Translations under genes and position numbers: made by a program
Notes under the pieces: generated by a model
The model's database searches: none
What the model was told of the DNA's origin: nothing
The model's input: the letters and a program-made list of their open reading frames with translations, nothing else
Shown: one piece after another, positions 37,189-48,210 of the stretch
Layout: every line of letters begins with the position of its first letter
Position numbering within the stretch: the stretch's first letter is position 1
Source of the DNA: Microvelia longipes
Lineage: Eukaryota > Arthropoda > Insecta > Hemiptera > Veliidae
Direction: 5' to 3'
Assembly: GCA_018340805.1 (NCBI GenBank)
Contig: JACMZG010000008.1
Coordinates: forward strand, 51,928,495-51,992,494
Length of the DNA stretch: 64,000 bases

Positions 37189-37374
37189 TCTTTCTTACTA
37201 TCGTAGATTTATAGGAACAGTATTCTGTTCACTCATAATTCCTGAAACTGACTTAGCATCATAATTATCTGTAGCAGGCACTTTTATGGGCTTTCAAATG
37301 CCTTCATAGTGCTGTCTGTCAGTGTGATGCATAACTCTTTTTGTGTTTAAGCTAAAGAGTTGAAAAACAAAATA
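37189..37374 (+). mobile_element. Family R fragment, left end
   Basis: It begins TATCGTAGATTTATAGGAAC with CTGAAACTGAC, GCAGGCACTTTTATGGGC and TGCTGTCTGTCAGTGTG in family order. It abuts an inverted copy at 37375. Confidence 0.5.
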
Positions 37375-38008
37375 ATATTGTGTACGGGGTACATCGGAAA
37401 TTTTCCTTACCACATCGGATTCTTACTCCCCACTTCGCTCGTCCTCAGAATATGCAAGTCGTTAATATATACTGCAACCCGTCATCGGACTCACTGCGCT
37501 CGTCATCAAATAGTAGACGCATTAGTTTCATTCTCAGCGGTCACCCATTCAGATCAGCGCCTGAATGCTGCTAAACCTTTTTGATCTAACAAAAATCATG
37601 GATATACTTGAAACGTAATTTGATGCACACATTTTGTATGTAAAGGTATATACATGTACTGATTTTCATCTAAATTTGATTTTTTATTAATTTTTTAAGA
37701 AAGTTAACAACTTATTCGATAATTAAATTGACTAATGCTGATGCTGTTAGTGATAACATTAGCACATATGTTTGAATTATGTATGACTGACTGTATGCGT
37801 ACCAAATCTTAACCCGATCACAACATTATTTGGCGTTTTATATGCTTTTTTCTGATTCATTATTGCGGGTGCTACAATGATAACAGACTCGCAAACATAG
37901 AGACAACTTTATGAAAACCACTCTGGAGGTCTTCAAAACACCTGACACGGATAATGATTTGACCTTCAAACTTAATGATTTTTCTATGCGGTGCAAATGA
38001 GGAAAATT
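37375..38008 (-). mobile_element. Family R copy, inverted
   Basis: Read on the - strand it starts CCTCATTTGCACCGCATAG at about 38004. It continues with ATTATCCGTGTCAGGTG, GAGTGGTTTTCATAAAGTTG and TGTTATCATTGTAGCACCC, and ends CTGAGGACGAGCGAAGTGGG, GTAAGGAAAATTTCC, TGTACCCCGTACAC at about 37378. It is nearly complete. Confidence 0.6.
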
Positions 38009-40172
38009 ATAAATATGTATATTTATAGAAAATTATTATTAATTATTGTTATGTATATTATATATTATTATATTATATATTATTTTATTATATATTATTT
38101 AATTTATTTGTGTATATTATAGATAATTGACTGTGTAAACCCATTTCCAGAACCATTAAAAGTTTTAAGAAATTTGACTAATATTTAAAACTTGTCTTAA
38201 TTTTAAGATAATATTTAAATATTTATATCTTTAATGTTCATTACCTATACTACCTAGGGTAGACACGACTGAACCTCTCTATGTATAAAGTATATCATTT
38301 GAAATATTTAAATTAATGCTTTTGAAATGATTTAGTGTAAAATGCACACTGACACATCTTAATGACTTTTACTCTTCACGTTTAAACAACTAACTACTTA
38401 TAAATTATGATAAATATAATCTACAGATCTAAAAAATCTAAAATTCCTATCCTTTAACTTTTTGTTCGTTCAAACAAGTTCATGATACTTTCTTCACTTT
38501 GTTTTTTTTTTCTGTCTGTATGACACTTTCCAGGCCCTTTTAATAGCTGCGCTGTAATAACTAAAAACGATTAAAACAAGAGAGTGTTTAATTTCTAATT
38601 TATGTCACTATTCATAGTCATAAAAGTTTATTAACCTATTAAAGATATAGTAATAGTTGTCAGAAACATTTTACAGTAAACTAGATGCTAATACTTCTTT
38701 TAAAAGAACATTTCTCTCATAAAAGAAGAACAGTCTTTTTTTATAATATTTTTTATTTATATTTTTTTGTCTAACTCTGCATTATATTTTAGTGTCCCCC
38801 TGAGATATTTTTTACTGAAAAGACTCCCTAGGGAGGGTAGAGGGAATGAACACTAAATATCATAAAAATCAACCATTTTCCATCCTTACTTTAGCTTTTT
38901 TGTAGCCTAAAGTATTATTAAAAAAATATATATAAAAAGAAAGAGCAGAAAGCTTGTCTTTACTTTAAAGCTTTTTGTCGCAGAAAATTACAATGACAGA
39001 GATGTCTTGGAGTTTATTTTATTATCAAACAAGTTTTGATGAGAGAATGTGTAATCATGTTTTTAACTTAAAAAATTTACTACTATTTTATAAAAAAAAA
39101 AATTTCATAATAAAAATTTTTTTCCTTAATAAAGCATGTTTGATGACTTGAAGGCTATAACAGTCCTATATTACAGTTATATGTAAATATTTTAATATTT
39201 GTATCTAATTTAAAATAAATTAAATGTTACTAAACTACTTGATGTTTATTTAAAAATAAGAAAACTCCAATTATGTTCTTTTTTATACAATTTAATACTG
39301 CCAAAACATTTGCAAATTATATTAAGAAATTAAACAATTTTTTAAATTGCTATGTTTTGGTAAAATTTCGTGAAAAGCTTACAAGAAAGTGTTGAAACTA
39401 GAGACAAAGTCATTAAGATTAGGTTAAACCATTTTCAACATCTATTTTAAGTGTAAAAATATCAAAGCTATTGGAAACCTTTTAAGAAATCGATCCTAAG
39501 ATATTTTTTCCCCGCCATGCCCAACCCTTTCAGGTGCTCGTGGAGTAAAAAGGTTTTTGCTTTACTTTTAACAATAATTATTTGGCTCTGCTATCGGGGA
39601 ACCTTTCGGCTAATCTTTCCAATTATATAAATTACTTTAGAATCTCAGGATAAAATTCAACCTCCGGTCGAGGATAGCTCTTTTATTCCCCGGATAAAAT
39701 TAGAAAATTTATTTTCTATAAAAAAGGTAGTAAAATTAGTATAAAAAGAGCAGTATCCGAGCTACAAATTGTATAGCGATCCGAACGTCTTGAGTTGTAA
39801 AATCTACATAATTATTATATTTTTTCTTATTGAGCTCAAATGCCCTTTTCTTCTATTGAAATTAATTTATAATAAGAGGATAAATGTTAAAGAGATAAAA
39901 ATCTTTCATTAGTTGAAATAAATATTTCATTTAAAAGTAATAATCCTTGACAGAAAGTTTTTATCATTATCTAGTTAAAATACCTGAATTTTTCATCATT
40001 ACATCAGAACTCTAAAAACTGTATAAACGACCTTTTTAAAACTTTTATTTATCACTTAAAAGTTTTTAAGCCGTAAGTTAGGGAAATTTATAAATTGTGT
40101 TGTTTTTGTAAGTTATGTTTTGTAAAATCATAATAATTGTTATGTTTCTTATGTATTCTTGGCGTTTTTCAG
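38009..40172. other. Receptor intron up to the ICL3 exon, nothing recognised
   Basis: AT-rich. A TTATATATTATTATATTATA-type low-complexity patch lies at 38035-38105. No other exon is seen before the acceptor. Confidence 0.45.
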
Positions 40173-40358
40173 GCATTAAGTAAAAGAGCGAAAAAAGCTA
40201 GAGCGGCGAGAAAGCCGGCAGAATTAAGGCCTGGAATAGTCATAGAGAATGTGGCGCAGACCAGGCGATTAGCTGAAACAGCGTTAGGTACTTCTGTGGC
40301 TGCTACGTCTAGTATTTTAGATGAAGAGCGGCCAACTAACACAGGCTCTGGTAGCCAG
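40173..40358 (+). CDS. Dop2R: D2-like dopamine receptor, next exon (start of third intracellular loop)
   Basis: The exon has 62 codons between a pyrimidine-rich TTTTTCAG acceptor and a GTAAGT donor. It is phase 0 at both ends, so it joins the TM5 exon without a shift to give NIFK followed by ALSKRAKKARAARKP. The N-terminal third is strongly basic, as expected just under TM5 where G proteins dock. Residues 24-38 read IENVAQTRRLAETAL, a block conserved in insect D2-like receptors. The tail (about 50-62) is acidic then Ser/Thr/Gly-rich. In Drosophila this loop is long and alternatively spliced, so this exon could be constitutive or optional here. TM6-TM7 exons must lie beyond 64000 or were missed. 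The exon is higher in GC than its flanks, as expected for constrained coding sequence in an AT-rich intron landscape. Confidence 0.92.
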
Positions 40359-41249
40359 GTAAGTTTATAAATAAATACATAATTGGTATTCAGGATTAAT
40401 AGGCATATGTATAGTAATGGTATTATTAACATTAACGATGATCTAATCGGTATAAATATTACTTATACTGTCTTTGAAAATACTTGCTGGTTGTGATTGT
40501 TGACGAAACTAAACCTCAAACCCTGTTTCCATGACTACTTGGTCGTCCTTTTCAATCCTTTCCTTCGTAGTGTATTTATATTTTATTTTATTCAGGGAAA
40601 ATAAAAAATCAATTATTTAATGGTGTATGATACATATTTAATTATTTAAAAAATCAACCTACTGTACATAAAGCAATATAATTATTTAAGTGCATTAACA
40701 AATATATCTATAACCCAATTAAAATGTTGGACTACCTATATTTTCAATTATAATTTATTGTCTCTCATCATGTTGTATATGACACCAGGCCAGAGTTTGA
40801 GGTATATGTGAGTTTCGGTTATAATAAACTTGAATATATTAATGTATTCAATTCTTCCATGACTTGCATTATAATGAATTCGTTACGCTAATTCAGTAGT
40901 CTAATCACTACAAAGTTGTTAATTGCAAACAATGATAAAGTCATAGCTAATAAAAGGATAATAATGAAAGGTTTAATTATAGGATAATTTGCAAATGAAT
41001 GTATTAGTGATTCTAAGATAATATTTACTTGAATATAACTTAAAGTTTCAGCATTATCTAGGGTCTTTGATATGATTCTGTGCTTTTCTATTGATACTTT
41101 ACTCCTAAAACTTATATATTAGGTTTAACTATTTTACAGACGTATAAAATGAAATAATTGGGTGTCCTTTGGTTCAATGACACCAGTGTACATTTTGCGC
41201 TTTACTGAAGGACCTAATTTAAAGTTTAATAAATAGCAGTCTTGTATCA
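40359..41249. other. Next receptor intron, start
   Basis: AT-rich sequence after the GTAAGT donor, with no recognised feature. This intron, or the gene's remaining sequence, runs for more than 23 kb to the window end. Confidence 0.45.
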
Positions 41250-43218
41250 CTAATCTTACCAAAAAACCACTTTATGTGGTAAAAATACTCCCCGCCAAGT
41301 CTTTGGTCCAAAAAAGTAGGGGAAATCAACTTTTCTGTCCGCCAGTCATGTCCGTATTGGGTGGAGATTGTCATATGCGTTTTAAAGTGAAGTTTCTAGG
41401 TTGGCAATAGTTAACGGCCTATTTACATTGAGAGGCTATCATCAGCTTCTTCTCCTTGGCGACTAGCCAGCGGTGTGAACGAGTTTTTGCTATATTTTGA
41501 AATATCAAACAATTCAGGTGTTCGTGGAGATTAATCATAACAGATTTTAGCAGTTGTCATAATTGCAGCAGTTTTACTTACCTGCATAGATTCAGGAGTA
41601 TACAAAAGAAATAATGAATGAATGAAACGACAACGTACGATATAATCAGGCACTCCACCCTATATACTCTTGCAAACACTACCTCTAAAGGTGATTCACT
41701 TTTCTGGCACGCCGCCAAGGAGAAGAAGCTGATGATAGCCTCTCAATGTAAATAGAGCCGTTAACTATTGCCAACCTAAAAACTTCACTTTAAAACGCAT
41801 ATGACAATCTCCACCCAATACGGACATGACTTTGGCGGGGACAGAAAAGTTGATTTCCCTACTTTTTTGGACCAAAGACTTGGCGGGGAGTATTTTACCA
41901 CATAAGTGGTTTTTTGGTAAGATTTCATTACTTTTTGTACGGCTCCTGATTTATGTAAAAAACAGAAGTAAACATAATATGTGTAGTAAATAAAGCGTAA
42001 AGGTGTCCCTTCTTAAAGAAAGAGTAGTGTTAAAGAGTGGTAAAGAAAGTAGTAAGGAGTAGTGTAAAGAAAGTAAAGAGTGGTATTGTATATACCACTC
42101 TCAAGCTTTGTTTTCTGCGGCGCGTACAACATAGGACTTATAAATTGGGATTTATTTGATACAGAAATGTAAATGGCATTAAAAAAATCAAAATGTCCTT
42201 AAACACAAAAATCCATTCATTAGTTAAGAGTGCAGATGGGTCAATTTTTAAAAAAGTGGCGTTCGCTAGCAGTTTCTTGCTTCGTATTTACCATAGGAAT
42301 GTCGAATTTGAAATTTTATGAGGTAGAAATCCACGCAAGCATAAGACAAATCTAAAAAGTCCTCACACATCAAAATCTGTTCACTAGTTTAGGCTGTAGG
42401 TGCATAATCATATAAAACTATCGTTCTCCAGTTTAGTTTTTCGCTCTGCGTTTAGCGTAAGAATGTCGAATTCGAGGTTTTATGAGGTAGAAATGCACAC
42501 GAGCATAAGACGAATCTAAAAAGTCCTCACACATCAAATCCGTTTCTCTAGTTAGGCTTTAGGTGCATAATATATGAAACTATCGTTCTCTAGCTTAGTT
42601 TTTCGCTCCGCATTTATCGTAAGAATGTCGAATTTGAGATTTTATGAAGTAGGAATGCACAAGAGCATAAGACGAATCTAAAAAGTCCTCACACGTCAAA
42701 TCCGTTCGGTAGTTTAGGCTTGTAGGTGCGTAAACATAAAAATATCGTCTGCTAGCTTAGTTTTTCGCTTCGCGTTCAGCGTAGGAATGTCGAATTTAAG
42801 ATTTTATGAGCTAGGAATGCACACGAGCATAAGACGAATCCAAAAAGTCTTCATATGTCAAAATCCGTTCAGTAGTTTAGGCTGTAGGTGCGTCAACAAA
42901 ATATGCAGGAAGAATAAGAATAAGAAGAAGAATAAGAATAAGAATAAGAAGTCGTCAAAAATGCATTTTCAAACCTCTTTTTCTCCACTTCTGCTTGACC
43001 GATTTGGATGATTTTTTTTATTTTTAATCTACAAGGCATGCCCTTTACGGATATTATAATATTATTTATGTACCTATAGCCGTTTTTACGCTACAGACCC
43101 TCAAACCCCTACTTTGTTGCGTACAGTAATATATTACACTGGCAGCTTAAGTAAATTTTTGACTTTTTTTTACTGACTAGGCGGGGTATTTTTGCTTTCT
43201 TCTCGACTTGGCGGGGGG
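41250..43218 (+). mobile_element. Compound repeat element with 162-bp units, copy 2, uninterrupted
   Basis: Three parts are present. A foldback block has arms at 41256-41461 and 41713-41922 (AATCTTACCAAAAAACCACT against AGTGGTTTTTTGGTAAGATT). Four tandem 162-bp units follow at 42261-42908. A link of AAGAATAAGAATAAG leads to a 3' block to GACTTGGCGGGG. CCCCGCCAAGTC near 41290 and GACTTGGCGGGG near 43203-43214 are inverted, so these may be the true termini of the whole element. The same order occurs at 15450-17825. No ORF with known similarity. Confidence 0.7.
42261..42908 (+). repeat. Four tandem 162-bp units
   Basis: Units start at 42261, 42423, 42585 and 42747, each exactly 162 bp apart. 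Landmarks per unit are CTAGCTTAGTTTTTCGCT, GAATGTCGAATTTGAGAT, GAGCATAAGACGAATC and GTAGTTTAGGCTGTAGGTG. A diverged half unit precedes them at about 42130-42260. The even spacing shows the unit resists indels although substitutions are common. Confidence 0.9.
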
Positions 43219-44084
43219 GAACGCTGAACGCTGGTTGCGTTCCTAAATTGTTGATTACAGCTCGGAATCTACTTGATGAATCGTGGCTGTATAGATATTA
43301 TTTTTACTTATAAGACAAAATAGTCATCTTCCAAGTCTCGAGATACGATTTAAAATATTAAATAACGATATACGTTTAGTGTAACATATTATTCAAAATA
43401 GTGACCTTATTTTGAGATCCGTTCTAAAGTAAAGCGGATTTAATAATTAGGCTACAAAGCTTCATAAATTAGGAAGCTATGAAAATATATTTGCATGTTA
43501 TTAATCAAAAATATGTGTTGTATATTCATACAAAGTATGAAATTTAACTGTAATAACGCAAGATATTACTAAAGGTGTAGATATGTGCTAAAGTAATACC
43601 AAATTGTTGTATAAGAGTAAAAAAAATAAGAGTTTCATTCTTCTTTACTTATCCAAAGCAATCATAAGCATTGCTTAAAAATAGATAGATAGATGACTAT
43701 AATCTTAGCAAAGAACTTTCTTGCTGTTTAACTTAATATTTTTTCAATCCTAAATGGACTAATAAAAAAATTTTGTTGGATAAACAAACTATTTCCCGAT
43801 CTAACCTTGGGTATCATAGAAAAACTGTTTTATGTAAAAATACTATTTGTAATATCAAGGTTTCCAATTACAACCACAGACGTATTCATAAAGTAGGTGA
43901 TGTTAATATTCTTAAGATAAGACCGTAGAATTGTTTCTTTAGCCATTAAAGAAATCGGAATTGTCTGTAGAATTGTTTCTTTTAACCATGAAGCATAGCG
44001 AAACCGGAGTAAAACGCCTTTCATGTTTTGGTTATGAGGAAAAGTTCCGATATATTTTATATATCTGTTTAAGATCGAAAATAG
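43219..44084. other. Intron-scale stretch, nothing supported
   Basis: The 133-codon frame on the - strand (43830-44231) runs through the hairpin module and AT-rich flank and is not a gene. Confidence 0.5.
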
Positions 44085-44212
44085 GTATTTATGCCATAAG
44101 GCTGAGAAGTGTGTCTTTATGTCGCGGCAATTAAATTTACCGACGAGCGAAGCGAGGCGGGAAAAATTTCCAAGACATAAAGACATTCTCAGCCGGATGG
44201 CATACACTATTT
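44085..44212 (-). repeat. Hairpin module with GCGAAGC core, copy 2
   Basis: It is the inverted copy of 1209-1345. The arms are TTATGCCATAAGGCTGAGAA and the complementary ATTCTCAGCCGGATGGCATA. The loop contains CGACGAGCGAAGCGAGG with GCGAAGC at 44147-44153, where copy 1 has drifted outside the heptamer. Confidence 0.75.
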
Positions 44213-44217
44213 TTTTT

Positions 44218-44663
44218 GAGGTAGCACTCATTAAATAAACTGCACTAGATACTTAATTGAAAAAAAACAAACGTCCTATTAACTCCATATTATCGTCGTC
44301 ATTGAATTCATCCATAGCTTCACACTTTTACTCAAAAATGTAAAAGCTTTACAAATAAACACACAAAAATTGTCAATTAGAACACCTTTTAAAAACGAAA
44401 AAAAAGTTAGTCTACGAACAAAAACAGAAACAAAATTTACGTAAAGAAACCTCATGAAGGTTTTACACAGATTGTTTTTTTTTTTTAACACGCTACATTA
44501 CAGTAATGGCGGCAATATATGATTACTTTTACGTCCTAGAGTTTTTTTTTACATTCATTATTGTCCTCGAAGGTGAAAAGGACTAAATAACCTCCTATAA
44601 CAATAATGATTGGCTTCTCATCCTAAAAACAGTCCAATAAAGTGCTCATTTACGTACTACCTC
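44218..44663 (-). mobile_element. Non-autonomous TIR element, copy 2 (446 bp body)
   Basis: The inverted copy of 762-1204 has the same GAGGTAG and CTACCTC ends and the same acidic leader segment (ATGGATGAATTC read on the - strand at about 44310-44321). Small indels separate the two copies. They are 43 kb apart and inverted. Confidence 0.7.
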
Positions 44664-45210
44664 AAAACAAATAAATTAAATATATGGATAAACAAAAGGA
44701 AGACTATGTTTTTAATAATGTTTACTTACTTTCGACGCTTTTCTATATTATGAAAAGATGAAAAGTCTTTTCTAGCTATAAAATTAGACATGTTGCTAAA
44801 CATTAATAAATTAACGTTACAAGCATTTTTAAATTAAATTATTATCGACTGATGTTGGGCGTAATTAATGAAAAGGATTCTGTTGATTTTAATCAATTTT
44901 AAAAACAGGAATAATGAATTGATTTGATTAAAAAGCCAAATGTAGTAAGTTAAAGCATGGTTTAATTACATCCAAGACTGCCTTATCTTTATATTAAGTT
45001 TCACAAAGTTTTAAGCTAGTTATATAATATTTACAGGGTTGCCCTCAACACTAAGGTCTACATTTCCAGTCTGAATTATAAAACGTTGTGGACACTTTAA
45101 TTTTTAATAATTTAGTTAATGACGACGATAGTGCGCTTTCATGCGACTTAGTTAAGCTTTCATGTCATATGAACCGTCGTACTTTCTTTTAAGGCGGTGT
45201 GTTGTTTCTT
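44664..45210. other. AT-rich stretch, nothing recognised
   Basis: No supported feature. Confidence 0.4.
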
Positions 45211-45483
45211 TGATATTTATGCATGCGTCATATTTATATATGGATATTTATTGATTTGATATTTATGCATGCGTCATATTATATATGATATTTATTATTG
45301 ATATTTATGCATGCGTCATATTTATTGATATATTATTTTGATATTTATTGCATGCGTTATTTATATTATGATATTTATTTATTGGTTATTATGCATTGCG
45401 TCATTTATATGATATTTATTGATTTGATATTTATGCATGCGTCATATTTATATATGATATTTATTGATTTGATATTTATGAAA
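45211..45483 (+). repeat. Tandem repeat of about 44 bp
   Basis: About six imperfect units of TGATATTTATGCATGCGTCA followed by TATTTATATATGATATTTAT. Each carries the palindrome ATGCAT/GCATGC. Unit length drifts between about 42 and 46 bp. Confidence 0.8.
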
Positions 45484-46619
45484 TTTTGCTAACGTCAAAT
45501 CTGCACTGCAATTTCTCTGGCATATTCGTTTATTTTTGTTGAACGTTTTTATAGGGTTAAATGTTTGTTTGGTTTTAATGGATTATTTGCGGGAAATAGT
45601 TTCCAACTGACTGCAGTTGTAAATTTTAAATTACAAATGTACTTTTTAAATGTGGTTGCTGTTCACTAATGTTAAGTATAATTAATATTGTTGTTTGAAG
45701 TATTACTTAAAGTCAAGAACTTATTAATTGAAAAATGTTCGTCCCTAGTGACAGTTAACAAAGCTTTACCTCTTTTAGCTACAGCCAAATAACTTTAAAC
45801 TTTTCATTAAGTCGAACAATGTAATGATATTTAGCAATTCCTATAATAAAAGTTGGTACAATGGGAGTGAAGAAGATATAAGAAGAAAAAAAAACTCTAC
45901 GAACTAAAGTGTATTAAGAAGGGAACAATAAAGCCATATTATAGGAAAAACTGAATCAATACGTTTTTAAAAAGATGAAAAATCAGCATCAGTTGGATAA
46001 ATTTGTTATTTTCGATTGACTGGATAAATCTAATAACTCAAAAAATCTGTAGTTTGATCAAATCTAATTTTTTCTTCACAAACTCCTTTTTTATGGTCTG
46101 GGGGAAAAAGGTAAAACTGTTGACTCAGGCCAAATACGGACCTAATTGGCCAATCAAATCAAACTACCGACATGCTAATATTTACAGTGGCTTTTATATG
46201 CGTTTTAGTCTTGAAAAACCTGTGTAGATCAAATAGTGATTAGTTTTATTACCTTTAAAAATGGTTTTAAACCCCCCACATTAGATGTGAAAATTCAATC
46301 TGAATACTGCATAAAATGTTCATTTGTTCCTCATAAGAGTCAAATTACGAACAAATTAAATTAGTGTTAATTTTATTTAGTGCTCTGCTACTTTCATATT
46401 TTACGTAAAATATGATTTTACGTCATATTTTGAATGTGTAAAGAAAGAGAATATAATCATTTGCCATTTTTACGGTGTAGGCAACAATTGAAACCAAATT
46501 TAAAGAAATTAATAAGTACATGGCATTTACGAAGTGAGTCTTAAATTTCCACTACGATATGATAGTTGTCGCCTCCGAAAATTGAGTTCCTGAAAGCGTT
46601 ATCATTTATATTGACCTTT
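45484..46619. other. AT-rich stretch, nothing recognised
   Basis: The 74-codon frame at 46003-46227 has no recognisable family. Confidence 0.4.
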
Positions 46620-46904
46620 GGGACCTTGTGTGTGCATACCTCTTATTATTAGTGTACACTGCACTAATGTATTACAACATGCTGCCATGTATTTAGCGAA
46701 TTTTTGTCGCCTTGCTATTGTCTCTTTAAGTCTATTAATACAAAAAACAAACAAATTTAAAGCAAGAAGTCTTCGTCCACCTGGCCGCGTCTATTGTCTA
46801 TCCTCGACCACTTTGCGGCCACATGGTCGCTGTCCTATGCTGGTTTCTCGTATGACTATGGCATACTGCCACGATAAAGGCGATTTTCAAATTTAATAGT
46901 CAAA

Positions 46905-47075
46905 AATCGGGTACGAGGTACCTCGGAATTTTTCGTCATCACATAGGATTTGCTTGTGAAAACCCCTCAGGAGGCCTTTAAAACACATAAATCGGATAAT
47001 TCCAGTGTCCAGGTTTCGGATTTTTAAAAACACAATACTTTTCCTATACACTTGCGGTATAAATGAGTAAAAGTA
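46905..47075 (-). mobile_element. Family R copy with internal deletion, inverted
   Basis: On the - strand it runs from CTCATTTATACCGCAAGTG through GTTTTTAAAAATCCGAAACC and CTGGACACTGGAATTATCCG to GAGGTACCTCGTACCCGAT at about 46909. The two family ends are joined with the middle missing. Confidence 0.6.
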
Positions 47076-47407
47076 AAAAAAATATTGCGAACAAGCGATA
47101 TTGTATAGCATTTAATAACAGAACAGCTATTTAATACTACATGCAACACTCTATTGAATCTCTAATGAGTTCCACTTACCAGCAGCCTCAAAGTGCTTGG
47201 TAAGAAAGTTAGTCCTATAACATTAAAACTTTTTGTTAAAGTAGCTATCAGATATTTTGACTAATTTAAAATTTATTAAATTTGGTTAAAGACTTTTCGA
47301 GACATTTGTTTCTTAAAAACGACGAACAAAAAACTAATTTTAGATTTTTTTTAAAAAATTATTTGACCCAAGTTTTATCATTTACCTGTATACATACATA
47401 CATCACA

Positions 47408-47408
47408 T

Positions 47409-47439
<31 letters not shown>

Positions 47440-47477
47440 TATATATTTATAATATTAAAATATTATTATATATATTT

Positions 47478-47551
<74 letters not shown>

Positions 47552-47560
47552 TATATGTAT
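47408..47560. repeat. (AT)n tract
   Basis: About 150 bp of TA dinucleotides with interruptions, in the position where the foldback element carries its (AT)n tract. Confidence 0.9.
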
Positions 47561-48210
47561 ATATACACGTTTAGGTCAATGACCTCTATAATGCATGTTA
47601 TCGTACTCCCATGGAACCAGCAGGCTAAGCAGGCCCGCAGAGTGAAAGAACCTCGACATTATAAAACGATTGGGACCAGTTTCAGATCAATCGGACCATT
47701 TTAAGTGGTGCAAATTGCAAATAACTTAATTATGACCAATGAGTATGAGTCATTACCAATGAGTAAAAAGGAGGTTCTTTTACTAATTATTTTGACTAAA
47801 CTTCAGGGAGCTGGGACTTTTTAGCTAATGTTTTCGATGGTGCTGAAACCGAATCTGAGGGAGAAAAATTATTTTAAATGAGTTAGAAGTTAGATTTGAC
47901 TAGTTGCATTTAGTGAAAAATTGCATAATACTTTCTATATTACCTTTTGTACCTGCCTTAATCCTTAAACACTAAAGACTCTATTTATTTGTTAACCTAA
48001 GTTTATGTTGATTCTCTTTACTAGATGAAGGGGAGTATGCAATGTTTAGGTTAACAAAGTAATTGATCTAATTATTATTTACTTAAACTCAAAGAACTTT
48101 ATAATAATAAAACAACAAATAATTCACAACAACCACAATGTAACCGAGAAGCGGCCATAGGGAGTTCTGGAGGCTTCGTAGCAGCTTCGAGCCCAAGACC
48201 TTTATTTGAA

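Larger units (their letters stand above)
18522..40172 (+). other. Dop2R: 21.6 kb phase-0 intron of the dopamine receptor gene
   Basis: It begins GTTAGT after the TM5 exon and ends TTTTTCAG before the ICL3 exon. It contains the 3.5 kb TTAA-flanked palindrome, several family R copies, two MITEs and three short tandem arrays. No other host gene was recognised inside it. The intron call depends only on the two exons belonging to one transcript, which the matching phases and the known order of the protein support. Confidence 0.85.
46620..48210. mobile_element. Decayed relative of the TTAA foldback element
   Basis: The right end (48105-48205: AACAACAAATAATTCACAAC, GAAGCGGCC, GGAGGCTTCGTAGCAGC) is a degraded version of the GC-rich terminus. 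47560-47715 matches the inner right arm (GACCAGTTTCAGATCAATCG, GCAGGCTAAGCAGGCCCGC). 46670-46870 carries CTGCCATGTATTTAGCGAAT and TTTGCGGCCACATGG. A long (AT)n lies between. Ends and target duplication cannot be fixed; a family R fragment interrupts it. Confidence 0.5.

Noticed and set aside
37360..37584. Two overlapping frames of 64 and 74 codons
   Set aside because: They lie in the 3' end of an inverted family R copy and are not conserved in other copies.
40169..40432. 87-codon frame on the - strand opposite the ICL3 exon
   Set aside because: It is the antisense shadow of a conserved receptor exon.
43830..44231. 133-codon open frame on the - strand
   Set aside because: It runs through the hairpin module of the 44 kb element into AT-rich flank. 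The corresponding frame at 1.2 kb is not maintained and there is no family similarity.
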